Shown: positions 7,743 through 17,800, counted from the first letter of the stretch. The stretch is 64,000 nucleotides of DNA from Actinomyces sp. oral taxon 414 (GCF_001278845.1 NZ_CP012590.1:1612001-1676000), one strand, 5' to 3'. Notes: generated by a model not told the origin, from the sequence alone. Program-made: numbers and translations.

Positions 7743-8185
7743 CCCGATGATGGGCGCGGCCGGGTTCTTCTGGGGCCGGTCGCAGGTGTGTTGCACATTG
7801 GACAGGCGCACACCCGTGGACCGATTCCGGGTTTTTCCCGCGATTCCGCGGTTCTTCCTAGAACGTCGGTTTCCAGTGGACGGGCTCCCATGTGCAGAAG
7901 GACCTGCTCTGCACATGGGAGAGTTTCAACGGTGTTGAACGCCGGGGCGTTTCCGCATGATTCCGCCGATCCATCGCCAGCCGATCCCGGTCGAATGTGC
8001 AGCACCGTCTCGACCCGCCCGCTCCACGCATCCGAGCCCGGCGGCCCCGTCCCGACACCGCGGACGCGACCCCGACACAGGACGCTCAGACCTCCGCGCG
8101 CACGGGGCCGCACCGCCCCGCGCCCACCCACCCGCACCATCACGCCGATCCTGGCCGGTCCGGAGAACTTCCTGGTGGGAAGGAC
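7743..8185. other. Gene-free region with nested hairpins
   Basis: No gene supported in 440 bp between the acidic protein and the acetyltransferase. It contains the hairpin at 7885-7921, outer arms at about 7788-7802 and 7990-8005, and a small TTCAAC/GTTGAA palindrome at 7925-7939. Confidence 0.55.
7885..7921. repeat. Perfect 14-bp hairpin
   Basis: CTCCCATGTGCAGA (7885-7898) and TCTGCACATGGGAG (7908-7921) form a perfect stem with a 9-nt loop. A related outer pair (TTGCACATTGGAC near 7791 and GTCGAATGTGCAGCA near 7990) encloses it. Confidence 0.7.
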
Positions 8186-8815
8186 TCAAGAGACCTCTGC
8201 GGACCGCAGGAGGGCGCACTCCTCCGCCGGGAGCAGCTCCCACCCCGCGGGCAGCCCGGCCGTCCGCGGATCGCGGGGGCGGGTGGAGCGGAAGAGCACG
8301 GTCTCAGCATCGTAGAACTCCGTGGTGGGCCCGACCCGCTCCATGCCGATGCGAACCGCCACGCGCTGCGAGGCGAGGTTCTCCGGGTCCGCGACGGCGA
8401 CGAGGCGCTCCACCCCCGCGCGGTGCACGGCGTCGAGGACGGCCCGCGCGGCCTCGGTGACATAGCCGTGCCCGCAGTGCTCGGCCACCTGCCGCCAGCC
8501 GATCTCCAGCACCGTCGCCTCTCCCCCGCCCGAGGGCGGAATCGGCTTGATCATAATGAGCCCGACGGCGGTTCCCGCCACTGCCCGTCCGTCGTCGTCG
8601 GCGCCGCGCAGCTCGATGAGGCTGAAGCCCTGAACGGGATGGTCCGCCAGGCTCATGAAGTACTCCAGGTGCCGGCGCACCGTGGCCTCGTCCGGCGTGA
8701 TCGCGGAGGGGATGAAGCGGACGAGGTCGGGATTGGCGTGCAGCCGCCGCACGAAGTCGAGGTCGTCGGGGGTGAGGGCCCGCAGGCGCAATCGTTCGGT
8801 GAGCAGCGGAATCAT
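8186..8815 (-). CDS. GNAT family N-acetyltransferase (RimJ/RimL type)
   Basis: A 209-residue acetyltransferase: MIPLLTERLRLRALTPDDLD is the typical RimJ/RimL start, VLEIGWRQVAEHCGHGYVTE carries the acetyl-CoA loop (here H-G-Y rather than R-G-Y) and ENLASQRVAVRIGMERVG is the family Asn/Ser-x-x-V-x-x-x-x-GM pattern. It probably acetylates the amino group of a ribosomal protein N terminus or a small molecule. It lies downstream of pfkA on the same strand with a hairpin between, so it is likely transcribed on its own. Confidence 0.85.
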   Translation of the reverse strand: MIPLLTERLRLRALTPDDLDFVRRLHANPDLVRFIPSAITPDEATVRRHLEYFMSLADHPVQGFSLIELRGADDDGRAVAGTAVGLIMIKPIPPSGGGEATVLEIGWRQVAEHCGHGYVTEAARAVLDAVHRAGVERLVAVADPENLASQRVAVRIGMERVGPTTEFYDAETVLFRSTRPRDPRTAGLPAGWELLPAEECALLRSAEVS

Positions 8816-8892
8816 GAGCGGAATACTGCCACGCTTCCGGTGCGGGTCCGCGAAACCGCGGCGGCCGGACCGGTTTCAGTACGGCGGGTCGG

Positions 8893-8950
8893 GCCGGTCC
8901 CGGCGAGGAGGCGGCCCGGTCCCGGCGCGGAGCCCCGGGCCGGGACCGGC
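8893..8950 (-). terminator. Candidate hairpin terminator after pfkA
   Basis: GCCGGTCCCGGC (8893-8904) and GCCGGGACCGGC (8939-8950) are perfect 12-bp inverted repeats, 46 bp after the pfkA stop. No T-tract follows, as is common in high-GC actinobacteria. Confidence 0.4.
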
Positions 8951-8995
8951 TCGGAGGCGGACCGGAGCTGGCTCGGAGGCGGGCCAAGACCGCGA

Positions 8996-10120
8996 TCAGT
9001 CGCCCAGGGCGGTGCCCACGGCCCGCGCCGCCCGGATCCACTCGTGATCGCGGGGCACGTACTTGACCTTCCCGGCCACCTGCTTGAGGGGCACGAGCTC
9101 GGTGCCCTGGCCGCGGTCGCCGACCATGACGCCGAACTTGCCCTCGGCGATAGCCCGCGCCCCGGCCACGCCCAGGCGCGTGCCCAGCAGCCGGTCCGCC
9201 GCGTTGGGGGTGCCGCCGCGCTGGACGTAGCCCAGGATGGTCACGCGCGCCTCCAGCCCGGTGCGCTCCTCCAGCTGCTCGGCCAGGGTGAAGGTGTTGG
9301 CGCGGTGCGAGGCCTCCAGGCGCTTGACCCCGCGCTTGGCGGCGGCCTTGGCCTCCGGGGTCGAGGCGTCCTTGACCAGGGCCTCGGCGTGCTCGATCTC
9401 CTCGCGGTCGGCCTTGTTGAGCGCGCCCTCGGCGACGGCGACGACGGAGAAGGTCGACCCGCGGGAGCGGCGGCGCTCGATCCGCTCGGCGATGGCGTCG
9501 ACGTCGTAGGGGATCTCCGGCAGGAGGATGACGTCGGCGCCCCCGGCGATGCCGGCCCCCAAGGCGAGCCAGCCGGCCCGGTGGCCCATGATCTCGGTGA
9601 GGATGATGCGGTGGTGGGAGTGCGCGGTGGAGTGGAGGCGGTCGACGGCCTCGGTGGCGATCTCCAGCGCCGTGGCGAAGCCGAAGGAGGTGTCGGTGCC
9701 GACGATGTCGTTGTCGATCGTCTTGGGCAGGTGCAGGACGTTGAGGCCGGCGTCCATGAGGCGCTTGGCGTTCTTGGCGGTGCCGCCCCCGCCCAGGCAC
9801 ACGAGCGCGTCGAGGCGGTCCTTCTCGTAGTTCTCGACGATGGTGGGGATCATGTCGCGGGCCTGGCCGTCGACGACCATGCGGTGGACCTTGTCGCGGC
9901 TCGTGCCCAGCATGGTGCCGCCGATGGTGAGGATGCCCGACAGCGAGGCGCCGTCGAGCTCGGTGAAGCGGTTCTCGGCCAGGCCCCGCATGCCGTCGCG
10001 GAAGCCGATGAGCTTCCAGCCGTGCTCCTGGATCGCCGCCTTTCCCAGGCCGCGGATGGCGGCGTTGAGTCCAGGGGCGTCCCCGCCCGCGGTCAGGATC
10101 CCGATGCGCTTGGTTGCCAT
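8996..10120 (-). CDS. pfkA: 6-phosphofructokinase (probably PPi-dependent or mixed type)
   Basis: The 374-residue enzyme phosphorylates fructose 6-phosphate at C1, the committing step of glycolysis. [20 protein letters not shown] is the N-terminal donor-binding motif; [33 protein letters not shown] (catalytic Asp) and [15 protein letters not shown] follow in family order. Two residues are informative. The usual GGDGS loop is GGGGT, and the position after the catalytic Pro is Lys (PKTIDND) instead of the Gly of classical ATP enzymes. Lys there marks pyrophosphate-using or mixed actinobacterial enzymes, and PPi-dependent PFK is known from Actinomyces naeslundii. The donor is therefore inferred, not proven. 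The ATG at 10118-10120 has CATACT 7 nt upstream. The product is cytoplasmic. Confidence 0.92.
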   Translation of the reverse strand: MATKRIGILTAGGDAPGLNAAIRGLGKAAIQEHGWKLIGFRDGMRGLAENRFTELDGASLSGILTIGGTMLGTSRDKVHRMVVDGQARDMIPTIVENYEKDRLDALVCLGGGGTAKNAKRLMDAGLNVLHLPKTIDNDIVGTDTSFGFATALEIATEAVDRLHSTAHSHHRIILTEIMGHRAGWLALGAGIAGGADVILLPEIPYDVDAIAERIERRRSRGSTFSVVAVAEGALNKADREEIEHAEALVKDASTPEAKAAAKRGVKRLEASHRANTFTLAEQLEERTGLEARVTILGYVQRGGTPNAADRLLGTRLGVAGARAIAEGKFGVMVGDRGQGTELVPLKQVAGKVKYVPRDHEWIRAARAVGTALGD

Positions 10121-10127
10121 GGCCCCA

Positions 10128-10133
10128 AGTATG
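10128..10133 (-). promoter_or_regulatory. -10 box of pfkA, leaderless type
   Basis: CATACT on the minus strand ends 7 nt before the pfkA ATG. Confidence 0.4.
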
Positions 10134-10341
10134 CGCCGGGTCGGGCGGTCCCGTCCTGCCCCCGCCGCCCGGTCCGGTCCGCGGACGCCCGACGGCGTAG
10201 AATCCCTCCGCGGGCGGGACGCGCCCGGGCGCGCGAGAAGTCCCGGGAAGAATCCGGCGCCGCCCGGCGTTGTCATTGTCCGCGGGCCGCGGGCCCGCCG
10301 CGTCCGCGGCGGACGCGCACACGAGCGAGAGAGGCACGAGC

Positions 10342-10695
10342 ATGGCAGACCGCGCACTGCGGGGCATGACCATCGGCGCGAAGTCGATGGAGTCCGAGGA
10401 CGGCGTGGAGTTCGCCGAGCGGCAGATGATCACCTACGAGTGCCCCCTGGCCCACGTGACGACGGTCCCGATGTCCACCGAGGCCGAGGTCCCCCAGACC
10501 TGGGAGTGCCCCGAGTGCGGCCAAGTCGCGGCCCTGCGCGGCGAGGAGGAGCCGGAGGACGACGAGCCGAAGAAGGCTCCCCGCACCCACTGGGACATGC
10601 TGCTGGAGCGCCGCAGCATCGACGAGCTCAAGGTCCTCCTCGACGAGCGGCTCACGCTGCTCCGCTCCGGGGAGATCTACCGGCGGCGCTTCTGA
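10342..10695 (+). CDS. rbpA: RNA polymerase-binding protein RbpA
   Basis: The 117-residue actinobacterial transcription factor binds the sigma-A/beta' region of RNA polymerase and stabilises open promoter complexes. Visible parts are the N-terminal [17 protein letters not shown] arm, the zinc-binding core ([19 protein letters not shown], then WECPECGQ), and the C-terminal sigma-interaction helix ([17 protein letters not shown], then LLDERL). The ATG at 10342 follows a purine-rich leader (GAGAGAGGCACGAG). Its last 19 bp overlap the end of the convergent mannosyltransferase gene. Confidence 0.95.
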   Translation: MADRALRGMTIGAKSMESEDGVEFAERQMITYECPLAHVTTVPMSTEAEVPQTWECPECGQVAALRGEEEPEDDEPKKAPRTHWDMLLERRSIDELKVLLDERLTLLRSGEIYRRRF

Positions 10696-11486
10696 TCCGC
10701 CCTGCGCGCGGCGCGCTCGTCGCGCGCGTCCATGAGCCACTGCTCCCCGCGCTCGATGGCGCGCAGCAGCTGGCCGCCGCGCTTGCGCAGGCCCCACTTG
10801 GTCACCAGGCGCAGCTCCTCGCCGAAGATGCCCCCGGACAGCTTGGACTCCCCCGCCTCGCGCTCCAGGAAGGTGATGGGCATCTCGACGATCCGCCCGC
10901 CGATGTCCGCCACGAGCTTGGTCATATTGACCTGAAAGCCGTAGCCCAGGGCCTCCACGGCCCCCAGGTCCAGGCGCCGCAGGATCGAGGCCCGGTAGAC
11001 GCGGAAGCCGGCGGTGGCGTCCCTGACGCGCATGCCGAGCATGGCGTTGATGTAGAGGTTGCCGGCCCGCGAGAGCAGGACGCGCTTGGCGTCCCAGCCC
11101 TCGGTGGCCCCTCCCGACACCCAGCGCGAGCCGATGACCAGGTCGGGCTCGTCGGCCATCTGCGCGCGCTGGACGAGCAGGGCCAGGTCCTCGGCCCGGT
11201 GGGAGCCGTCGGCGTCCATCTCGACGATGAGCTCGTAGCCGCTGGCCAGCGCCCAGGAGAAGCCCGCCAGGTAGGCCGGGCCCAGCCCGTTCTTCTCCTT
11301 GCGGTGCAGGACGTGGATGCGCTCGTCCTCACCGGCGCGAGAGTCGGCCAGCGCGCCGGTGCCGTCCGGCGAGGAGTCGTCCACGACGAGGATGTTCGCC
11401 TCGGGCACGGCGGCGCGGACTCGGTCGAGGGCGCCGGGCAGCGACTCGATCTCGTTGTAGGTGGGGATGACGACGAGGACCTTCAC
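10677..11486 (-). CDS. Polyprenol-phosphate mannosyltransferase (Ppm1/DPM1-like)
   Basis: A 269-residue GT2 enzyme that transfers mannose from GDP-mannose to polyprenyl phosphate, making the donor for lipoglycan and protein mannosylation on the outer side of the membrane. VVIPTYNEIESLPG, the nucleotide-binding ILVVDDSSPDGTG, the metal-binding EMDADGSHR, VIGSRWVSGGATEGW and the ITFLEREAGESKLSG loop are all in the DPM1 order. It has no C-terminal membrane domain. The lnt gene is directly upstream (27-bp gap). In Mycobacterium tuberculosis the two activities are fused in Ppm1, so the neighbours very likely work together at the membrane. Confidence 0.92.
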   Translation of the reverse strand: MKVLVVIPTYNEIESLPGALDRVRAAVPEANILVVDDSSPDGTGALADSRAGEDERIHVLHRKEKNGLGPAYLAGFSWALASGYELIVEMDADGSHRAEDLALLVQRAQMADEPDLVIGSRWVSGGATEGWDAKRVLLSRAGNLYINAMLGMRVRDATAGFRVYRASILRRLDLGAVEALGYGFQVNMTKLVADIGGRIVEMPITFLEREAGESKLSGGIFGEELRLVTKWGLRKRGGQLLRAIERGEQWLMDARDERAARRADQKRRR

Positions 11487-11513
11487 TGCTCTCTCCGTGT
11501 GGTCGGATGCGTT

Positions 11514-13355
11514 TCACCGACGGCGCGACTGCAGCGCTCGGCCCAGGCGTCGCCGTGCGTCCACCAGGATACCCACGACGGCCAGCGCAGCGGCGCCGAC
11601 CTGCGCGGTCCGGGCGGGCCAGTCCCCCAGGCGGTCGGCCACGGTCAGCGAGGTCCGCAGTCCGACGTCGGCCACGAGGCTCGCCTGCGTGTAGGGGCGA
11701 GTCTGCTGCTCGACGACGCCCCGTGGGCTGATGATGGCGGTGATGCCGACCGTGGAGGCCTGGACCACGCTTCGGCCGTGGATCACGGCCTGTACGCGCC
11801 CCTGGGCGAGCTGTTGGGCGGCCTCGGAGGAGTGCAGGAAGCTGGCGTTGTTCGTGGGGATGACGATGAGTTCGCCGCCCTGGGCGACGCCTTCGCGCAG
11901 GACGTCGTCGTAGGCGACTTCGAAGCAGATCCCCATGGCCAGGGTGATGTCGCGGCCCTGGACGGCGGCGCGCACCGTGAGGGTCTGGGGCCCGGTCCCC
12001 GGCGCCATGTCGGTACCGATGCGGTCGACCTGGCTGGAAAAGCGCCGCACCAGGTGGCGCATGGGGATGTACTCGGCGAAGGGCACGGGCCGGTGCTTGC
12101 GGTAGTAGTGCCCGGCGCCGCTGCCGGGCGTCCATACGACCATGTCGTTGTAGCGCACGTCGCCCTCGTAGGCGACTGCGCCGACCAGGACGGGGGCGCC
12201 CGCGGCCCGGGCCGCCCCCTCGACGAGTGCGGCGGTGCGCGGGTGGTCGCGGGGGTCCAGGTCGGCGGCGTTCTCGGGCCAGACGACGACGTCGACGGCG
12301 CCGGCGCCGACCCGGGCTGCGAGCTGCTCGGTGGCTTCGGCGTGGTTGCCGGTCACTTCCAGGGCGCGCTCGAAGGCGTTTTCGAAGTCCTCGGCGACAT
12401 TGCCCTGGACGGCCGCCACGCGCATGGTGCCGTCCTGCGGGGCGGATTCGACGGGCAGGACCAGGGGGCTGAGCAGCAGGGTGCCTGCGGCGGCGGCCGC
12501 GGCCAGGCCCGGCACGAGGGTGCGCCGTCGCGCCTGGGCGACGAGTTCGGCCAGGCAGCCGCCGCTCAGGGCGACCAGGAGGCCCAGGCCGACCGATCCG
12601 CCGTAGGCGGCGAAGGGCAGGGCCGGGGAGTCGGCCATGGCGAAGGCGAGGCGGCCGAAGGGCAGGCCGCCCCACGGCCAGCTCGAGCGCAGCTCCTCCG
12701 CCCCGCACCACAGCAGGGCGAAAGCCGTCACCCGCCACAGGGCCGCCCGAGGGCCCTCCTCGACGGCGGGCAGCCGGGAGACCAGCGCCCATCCCGCCCC
12801 CAGGGCCGCCAGGTAGAGGGACTCGACCGCGGTCAGGGCCGCCCAGCCCACCGCGTTGCCCATGGCCACGGCCGCGAAGTGGAGCAGGGGGGCGAACAGG
12901 CCCAGGCCGAAGACGAGGCCGAGTCCGGCGCCCGCCCACATTCCGCGTCCGGCGACGAGCAGGTTCAGGGCGGCCAGGGCGATCGGCGCGGTCCACCACA
13001 GGCCCAGGGGCGGGAAGGCGGCGGCGAGGATCAGCCCGGCGCCGAGCGCCATGGCCAGGGACTCGAGCGGTCCGCCCCGCGGGCGGGGCGGGGCGGGCTC
13101 CTCCTCCCGCTCCCGCGGGGCCCGTGCCGCTGCGCTCTTCGCCTTCGAGGAGCGGGTCGTCTGGTCCGTCTTCCGCGGGGACTTCCTCGGCGAGTCCGCT
13201 CCGCTCTTCACCCCCGGCGTCCGGTCCGTCTTTCGCGGGGACTGCGCCCGGCGGGCCGATCCGCTCCGCGGGCGGGACGAAGCGGCCCCGCGGCCCTTGG
13301 TCGGGCGCCGCGGGGCCGAGGATGCGCTCGGGCGTGCGGTCACGCGCAAAAGCAT
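11514..13355 (-). CDS. lnt: Apolipoprotein N-acyltransferase
   Basis: About 613 residues. Lnt adds a third acyl chain to the N-terminal Cys of lipoproteins. The N-terminal 85 residues are a basic, Ser/Arg/Lys-rich cytoplasmic tail with a repeated SPRK-TD motif, longer than in most Lnt proteins. Then come several membrane spans (AAAFPPLGLWWTAPIALAAL onward) and the nitrilase-fold domain with the catalytic Glu in VVWPENAADLD, Lys in YYRKHRPVPFAEYIP and Cys in MGICFEVAYDD. All three catalytic residues are present. The ATG at 13353-13355 (MLLRVTARPSAS) is the likely start, although the frame is open further upstream. It is followed by the mannosyltransferase gene. Confidence 0.9.
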   Translation of the reverse strand: MLLRVTARPSASSAPRRPTKGRGAASSRPRSGSARRAQSPRKTDRTPGVKSGADSPRKSPRKTDQTTRSSKAKSAAARAPREREEEPAPPRPRGGPLESLAMALGAGLILAAAFPPLGLWWTAPIALAALNLLVAGRGMWAGAGLGLVFGLGLFAPLLHFAAVAMGNAVGWAALTAVESLYLAALGAGWALVSRLPAVEEGPRAALWRVTAFALLWCGAEELRSSWPWGGLPFGRLAFAMADSPALPFAAYGGSVGLGLLVALSGGCLAELVAQARRRTLVPGLAAAAAAGTLLLSPLVLPVESAPQDGTMRVAAVQGNVAEDFENAFERALEVTGNHAEATEQLAARVGAGAVDVVVWPENAADLDPRDHPRTAALVEGAARAAGAPVLVGAVAYEGDVRYNDMVVWTPGSGAGHYYRKHRPVPFAEYIPMRHLVRRFSSQVDRIGTDMAPGTGPQTLTVRAAVQGRDITLAMGICFEVAYDDVLREGVAQGGELIVIPTNNASFLHSSEAAQQLAQGRVQAVIHGRSVVQASTVGITAIISPRGVVEQQTRPYTQASLVADVGLRTSLTVADRLGDWPARTAQVGAAALAVVGILVDARRRLGRALQSRRR

Positions 13356-13464
13356 AGGCGCCCGGCAAGGCCCGCCCCGCCGCGCGACCGCTTCTCCCGC
13401 GGTCCGTCCATGCACGCGGCCATCCGCTCCCGCGCGGCCGCCGCCCCGCTTCTCCCCCGGTGCG

Positions 13465-14382
13465 TCACGCGCCGGTCGCGGGCCGCCGCACCCGCGCCGC
13501 CAGCGCGGCCAAGGCTGCGAGCACCGACCCGACCAGAAGGCCGAGGACGAGGGCGGCGCCGGTGCCCAGCAGCCATGACAGGACCGGGTTGCCGCTCAGA
13601 TCGGCCGCGCGGGCGATGAGGTGGTGGGGCCCGGTCAGCCCGAGCTCTGCGAGGCTGTGGGCGAGGATCTGACCGCCGACCCACAGCATCGCGACCGTTC
13701 CGAGAACCCCGAGGATCTTGAACACGACGGGCGCGGCACGCACAATGGCCCGCCCCGTCCACCGCCCCGCCGGGATGCGCGAGCGCCGCGCCAGGTGGAT
13801 TCCGGCGTCGTCGAGCTTGATGAGCGCCCCGACCAGGCCGTAGACGGCGAAAGTGATGAGGAGGGCGATGAGGACCAGCACGACGACGCGCCGCAGCGAG
13901 GACTCGCCCTGAACCTGCGCCAGCGCCAGGAGCATGATCTCGGTGGACAGGACCATGTCGGTGGTCACCGCCCGGCGCACGACGGCGTCCTCGTCCTTGG
14001 GCTGGTCCTCGTCGTCGGCGTGCTCCGGGCCGAGCGCCCCTCCCAGGACCTTCTCCCCGCCCTCGAGGCACAGGTACATTCCGCCCGCGACGAGGGCGAC
14101 CGGCAGGACGGCCGGCGCCAGCCAGCTGAGCAGCAGGCCGACGGGCAGGATGACGAGCAGCTTGTTGCGCAGGGACCCGAGCGCGATCCTCCTGATGATC
14201 GGCAGCTCCCGGTCGGGGGTGATGCCGGTGACGTACTGCGGGGTGGCGGCGACGTCGTCGACGGCGGCCGCCGAGACCTTCGCGGTGGTCTTGACCGCCA
14301 TTGAGGCGGTGTCGTCGAGGGTGGACAGCGTCAGCTTGGCGAGTGTGGCGATGTCGTCCAGGAGGGCGAAGAAACCGGACAT
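13465..14382 (-). CDS. DUF808 family membrane protein (YedI-like)
   Basis: A 305-residue membrane protein. It starts MSGFFALLDDIATLAKLT and contains KTTAKVSAAAVDDVAATPQY, the signature of DUF808 proteins such as E. coli YedI, whose function is not known. Membrane segments are at about residues 75-105, 165-190, 225-250 and 275-300, with a charged acidic loop (HADDEDQPKDED) between the first two. The ATG at 14380-14382 has AAGGAG 6 nt upstream. It lies alone between lnt and helY on the same strand. Confidence 0.85.
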   Translation of the reverse strand: MSGFFALLDDIATLAKLTLSTLDDTASMAVKTTAKVSAAAVDDVAATPQYVTGITPDRELPIIRRIALGSLRNKLLVILPVGLLLSWLAPAVLPVALVAGGMYLCLEGGEKVLGGALGPEHADDEDQPKDEDAVVRRAVTTDMVLSTEIMLLALAQVQGESSLRRVVVLVLIALLITFAVYGLVGALIKLDDAGIHLARRSRIPAGRWTGRAIVRAAPVVFKILGVLGTVAMLWVGGQILAHSLAELGLTGPHHLIARAADLSGNPVLSWLLGTGAALVLGLLVGSVLAALAALAARVRRPATGA

Positions 14383-14527
14383 GGGACTCCTTGTCGGAGG
14401 ATCTGCCTCGATGCCGATGGGGAATGAGCGCAGCGGCATCCCGGTCGGGGAGCGTACCATCGGCCGACCGGCGCCCGGGGGAAGCAGCGCGCCCCGCCCC
14501 TGGGGGAGTCGCTTCGGTGATGTCATC

Positions 14528-14650
14528 TGGGCTCGCATTGCGCCAGGTGAGCTCGCGAGAATCGAGCGCAGGCGGATTCCGTCGCGCTGAGCTCGCACGG
14601 TGCGAGGCGGGGTGGATTGTGTTGCGCTGGGCTCGCATTACGCAAGCCGG
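14528..14650. repeat. Degenerate direct repeat
   Basis: Three units begin TGGGCTCGCATTGCGC (14528), TGAGCTCGCACGGTGCG (14588) and TGGGCTCGCATTACGC (14628); GGATTxxGTxGCGC separates them. The spacing is uneven (about 60 and 40 bp). Confidence 0.5.
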
Positions 14651-14698
14651 GCCCGGCCGTCCGAGTCCTGACCGCCCCGGCCGGATTCCGCGAGGTCG

Positions 14699-14766
14699 TC
14701 ACTTAACCCGCGAGCACGTCTGCTAGAGGTACGTGCTCGCGGGTTAAGTGACGTGCTCGCGGGTTA
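14699..14766. repeat. 21-bp inverted repeat plus third copy
   Basis: Arms at 14699-14719 and 14731-14751 are perfect inverted copies (core TTAACCCGCGAGCACGT) around an 11-nt loop. A further direct copy of the right arm (ACGTGCTCGCGGGTTA) follows at 14751-14766. It could end the helY transcript or be a protein-binding site. Confidence 0.65.
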
Positions 14767-14837
14767 TACCCGGCGATCTCGAGAGCCTTTCTCACCGGAA
14801 ACGGCAGCCCGCAGGCCCGGACCAGCGCTGGCGCCCC

Positions 14838-17800
14838 TCACACGCCGGACCAGGCGACGACGCCGCGGGAGACGTCGAGGGAGGCGTCGGCGGCCGCGGC
14901 CGACAGGGCCGTCACGCGCTCGCGCAGCTCCCGGGGCGCCTGCGGTTCGGGCACGAGACTGGCCAATTGGGCCAGGACGTCGAGCAGCTGCTTGGCCCAG
15001 CGCACGAAGTCGCCCGCCGTCAGATCGGAGTCCTCCAGCACCCGGGACAGGCCGGCGCCGCAGGCCCAGGCCTCCACCGGTCCCGCCAGGGCGGGCTCGG
15101 CCCCGGCGGAGGGCTCCAGGTGGGCGAGGGCCTCCAGGTCGTTGATCCGCCGGGCGACGCCGTGCTCGGCGCGCAGGCACCGCCCCAGCCCGGAGTCGGG
15201 CGCGACCGGCAGGGACAGGCTCTGGGCGCTCAGCCTGGGCTCGTAGACGCAGGCCGAGACGGCTCCGGCCAGTTCGGCCGGATCCAGCCCGTCCCAGACG
15301 CCCTCGCGCAGGCACTGGGCGATGAGCAGGTCCCGCTCGGCGTAAACGCGGGCGAGGATCCGCCCGGCGCCGGTGACCCGCAGCTCCCGCTCGGGGTGGC
15401 CCCGGTCCACGGGCTCGAGGTAGCCCAGTTCGACGAGCACCCGGCACACGGCGTCGAAGAGCCGGGCGATGGTGCCGGTGCGCGATTCGATGCGGGCCTG
15501 GAGCCGCTCCGCCTCAGCAACAGCCTTGATCCAGGCCCGCCCCACGCGGGCGTGCTCCTCCCGGTTCGGGCAGGCGTGGCAGGGGTGGGAGCGCATCTCG
15601 TGGCGCAGGACGTCGATCCGCTCGGCCGCCGGAAGGTCCTCGACCTCCGCGGGCCCTCCGCCGACCCCGTCCCCGGCCGACGTCGGGCGTCCGCCGCCCG
15701 CCGAGCCCGCGCCCGCGTGGGCCCCCGACCCGACCCGGCGGCGGCGGCGACGGCGCGCCCCGGACTCGTCCAGGGACTCCGAGCGCACGGCCTCCACGAG
15801 GCGCCCGACGAGCCGGTCGCGCTCCCGCGGCCTGCGCGCATCCATGGTCCGGGAGACCGGCAGGGAGCCCACCCGCGTCACGCCGTCGGGCGCGGTGTCC
15901 GGCGTGAGAACGGCGATCCGCGAGTCCTCCCCCAGGACGGTCAGGGACGGCGCCCCGGTGCGGTCGGCTCCGACCTCCAGGACGACCCCGTGCCTGTGCC
16001 TGCGGCCCTTGCGGTAGATGACGACGTCTCCGCGGGTCAGGGACTCCATTTCGCGGTTCAGGCTCGCCCGGCGCGCCCCGCGGTTGTCGCGGGCCAGCTC
16101 CGACTGGGCCTCGGCGATGCGCTGGCGCAGCACGGCGTACTCGCGGAAGTCCCCCAGGTGGCAGTGCATGCGCTCCTCCAGCTCGGCCAGGCCCCGCCGC
16201 TTGGCGCGGGCCCGGGCGGCGAGCTCGACGACGCCCCGGTCGGCCTGGAACTGGGCGAAGGAGGACTCCAGGACCTCCCGGGCGCGCGAACGCGTGGAGC
16301 GCCCCAGGAGGTTGACCGCCATGTTATAGGTGGGGCGGAAGGCGGACACCAGCGGGTAGGTGCGGCGCGAGGCCAGGGAGGAGACGAAGTCCGGCTCCAG
16401 GTCGTCGGAGGCCAGGACGACGGCGTGGCCCTCGACGTCGATGCCGCGCCGCCCGGCCCGGCCCGTCAGCTGCGTGTACTCCCCGGGGGTGAGGGTGACG
16501 TGGGCCGAGCCGTTCCACTTGCGCACCGACTCCAGCACCACCGTCCGGGCGGGCATATTGATGCCCAGCGCCAGGGTCTCGGTGGCGTAGACGACCTTGA
16601 CCAGGCCGGCGCTGAAGAGCTCCTCGACGGTCTCCTTGAAGACGGGCAGCAGCCCGGCGTGGTGCGCGGCGACCCCGCGCTCCAGGGCGTGGGCCCAGGC
16701 GTGGAAGCCCAGGACGCCCAGGTCGGCCCGGGGGATATCGGCGGTGCGCCGCTCAACGACCTCGCGGATGCGCAGCGCCTCGTCCTCGGTGGTCAGGTCC
16801 ACTCCCCCGGCCACCGCCTGGGTCACCGCCTGCTCGCACCCGGCGCGGGAGAAGACGAAGACGATGGCGGGCAGGAGGCCGGCCCGCTCCAGGGCCTGGA
16901 TGACCGCCAGCCGCGAGGGCGGGCGCAGCCGGGCCGTGCGCGCGCCGCCCTCGCCGCGGCGCGGGGCGCGTGCCGTCCGGGAGACGCCGCGCCTCCACGG
17001 CTGGGGCGCCCCGCCCCGGCCCGACGCCGCCCGGTTCGACTTGGAGGCCCCGGACTCCCCCGCGGCGGCGCGCCTGGCCGCGCGGATCGCCTTGAGCAGG
17101 TCGGGGTTGAGGGGCGGCTGGGCCGCGAGGCGGGCCTCGTCGTCGGAGTCCTCGACGGCCACCGGCACGGAGTACAGATCCAGCAGGCGCCTGCCGACCA
17201 TCATGTGCTGGGTCAGGGGCACCGGCCGGTGCTCGGAGACGACGACGGCGGTGCGCCCGCGCACCTGCCCCAGCCAGTCGCCGAACTCCTCCGCGTTGGA
17301 CACGGTCGCGGACAGGGAGACCACCCGCACCTCGGGGGCGAGGTGGATGATGACCTCCTCCCACACGGGCCCGCGGAAGCGGTCGGCCAGGTAGTGGACC
17401 TCGTCCATGACCACGTAGCCGAGCCGGTCCAGGTCGCGCGAGCCGGAGTAGAGCATATTGCGCAGGACCTCGGTGGTCATGACGACGACGTCGGCGCGCG
17501 GGTTGACGGAGGCGTCGCCGGTGAGCAGCCCCACCGACTCGGCGCCGTGGCGCGCGACCAGGTCCAGGTACTTCTGATTGCTCAGCGCCTTGATGGGGGT
17601 GGTGTAGAAGGTCTTGAGCCCGCCGGCCAGCCCCAGGTGGACGGCGAACTCGCCCACGACGGTCTTACCGGCCCCGGTGGGCGCCGCCACCAGGACGTCA
17701 TCGCCGCCCTCCAGGGCCCGGCAGGCGCGCATCTGGAAGTCGTCGAAGGGGAAGTCGTAGCCGGCCGCGAAGCGCGCCAGCTCGCTGCGGGCGGCGGCCT

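Larger units (their letters stand above)
14383..14837. other. Intergenic region with tandem and inverted repeats
   Basis: No gene supported in 455 bp. Degenerate direct repeats (14528-14650) and a strong hairpin with an extra third arm (14699-14766) fill most of it. The helY transcript must end here and the DUF808 promoter start here. Confidence 0.5.
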
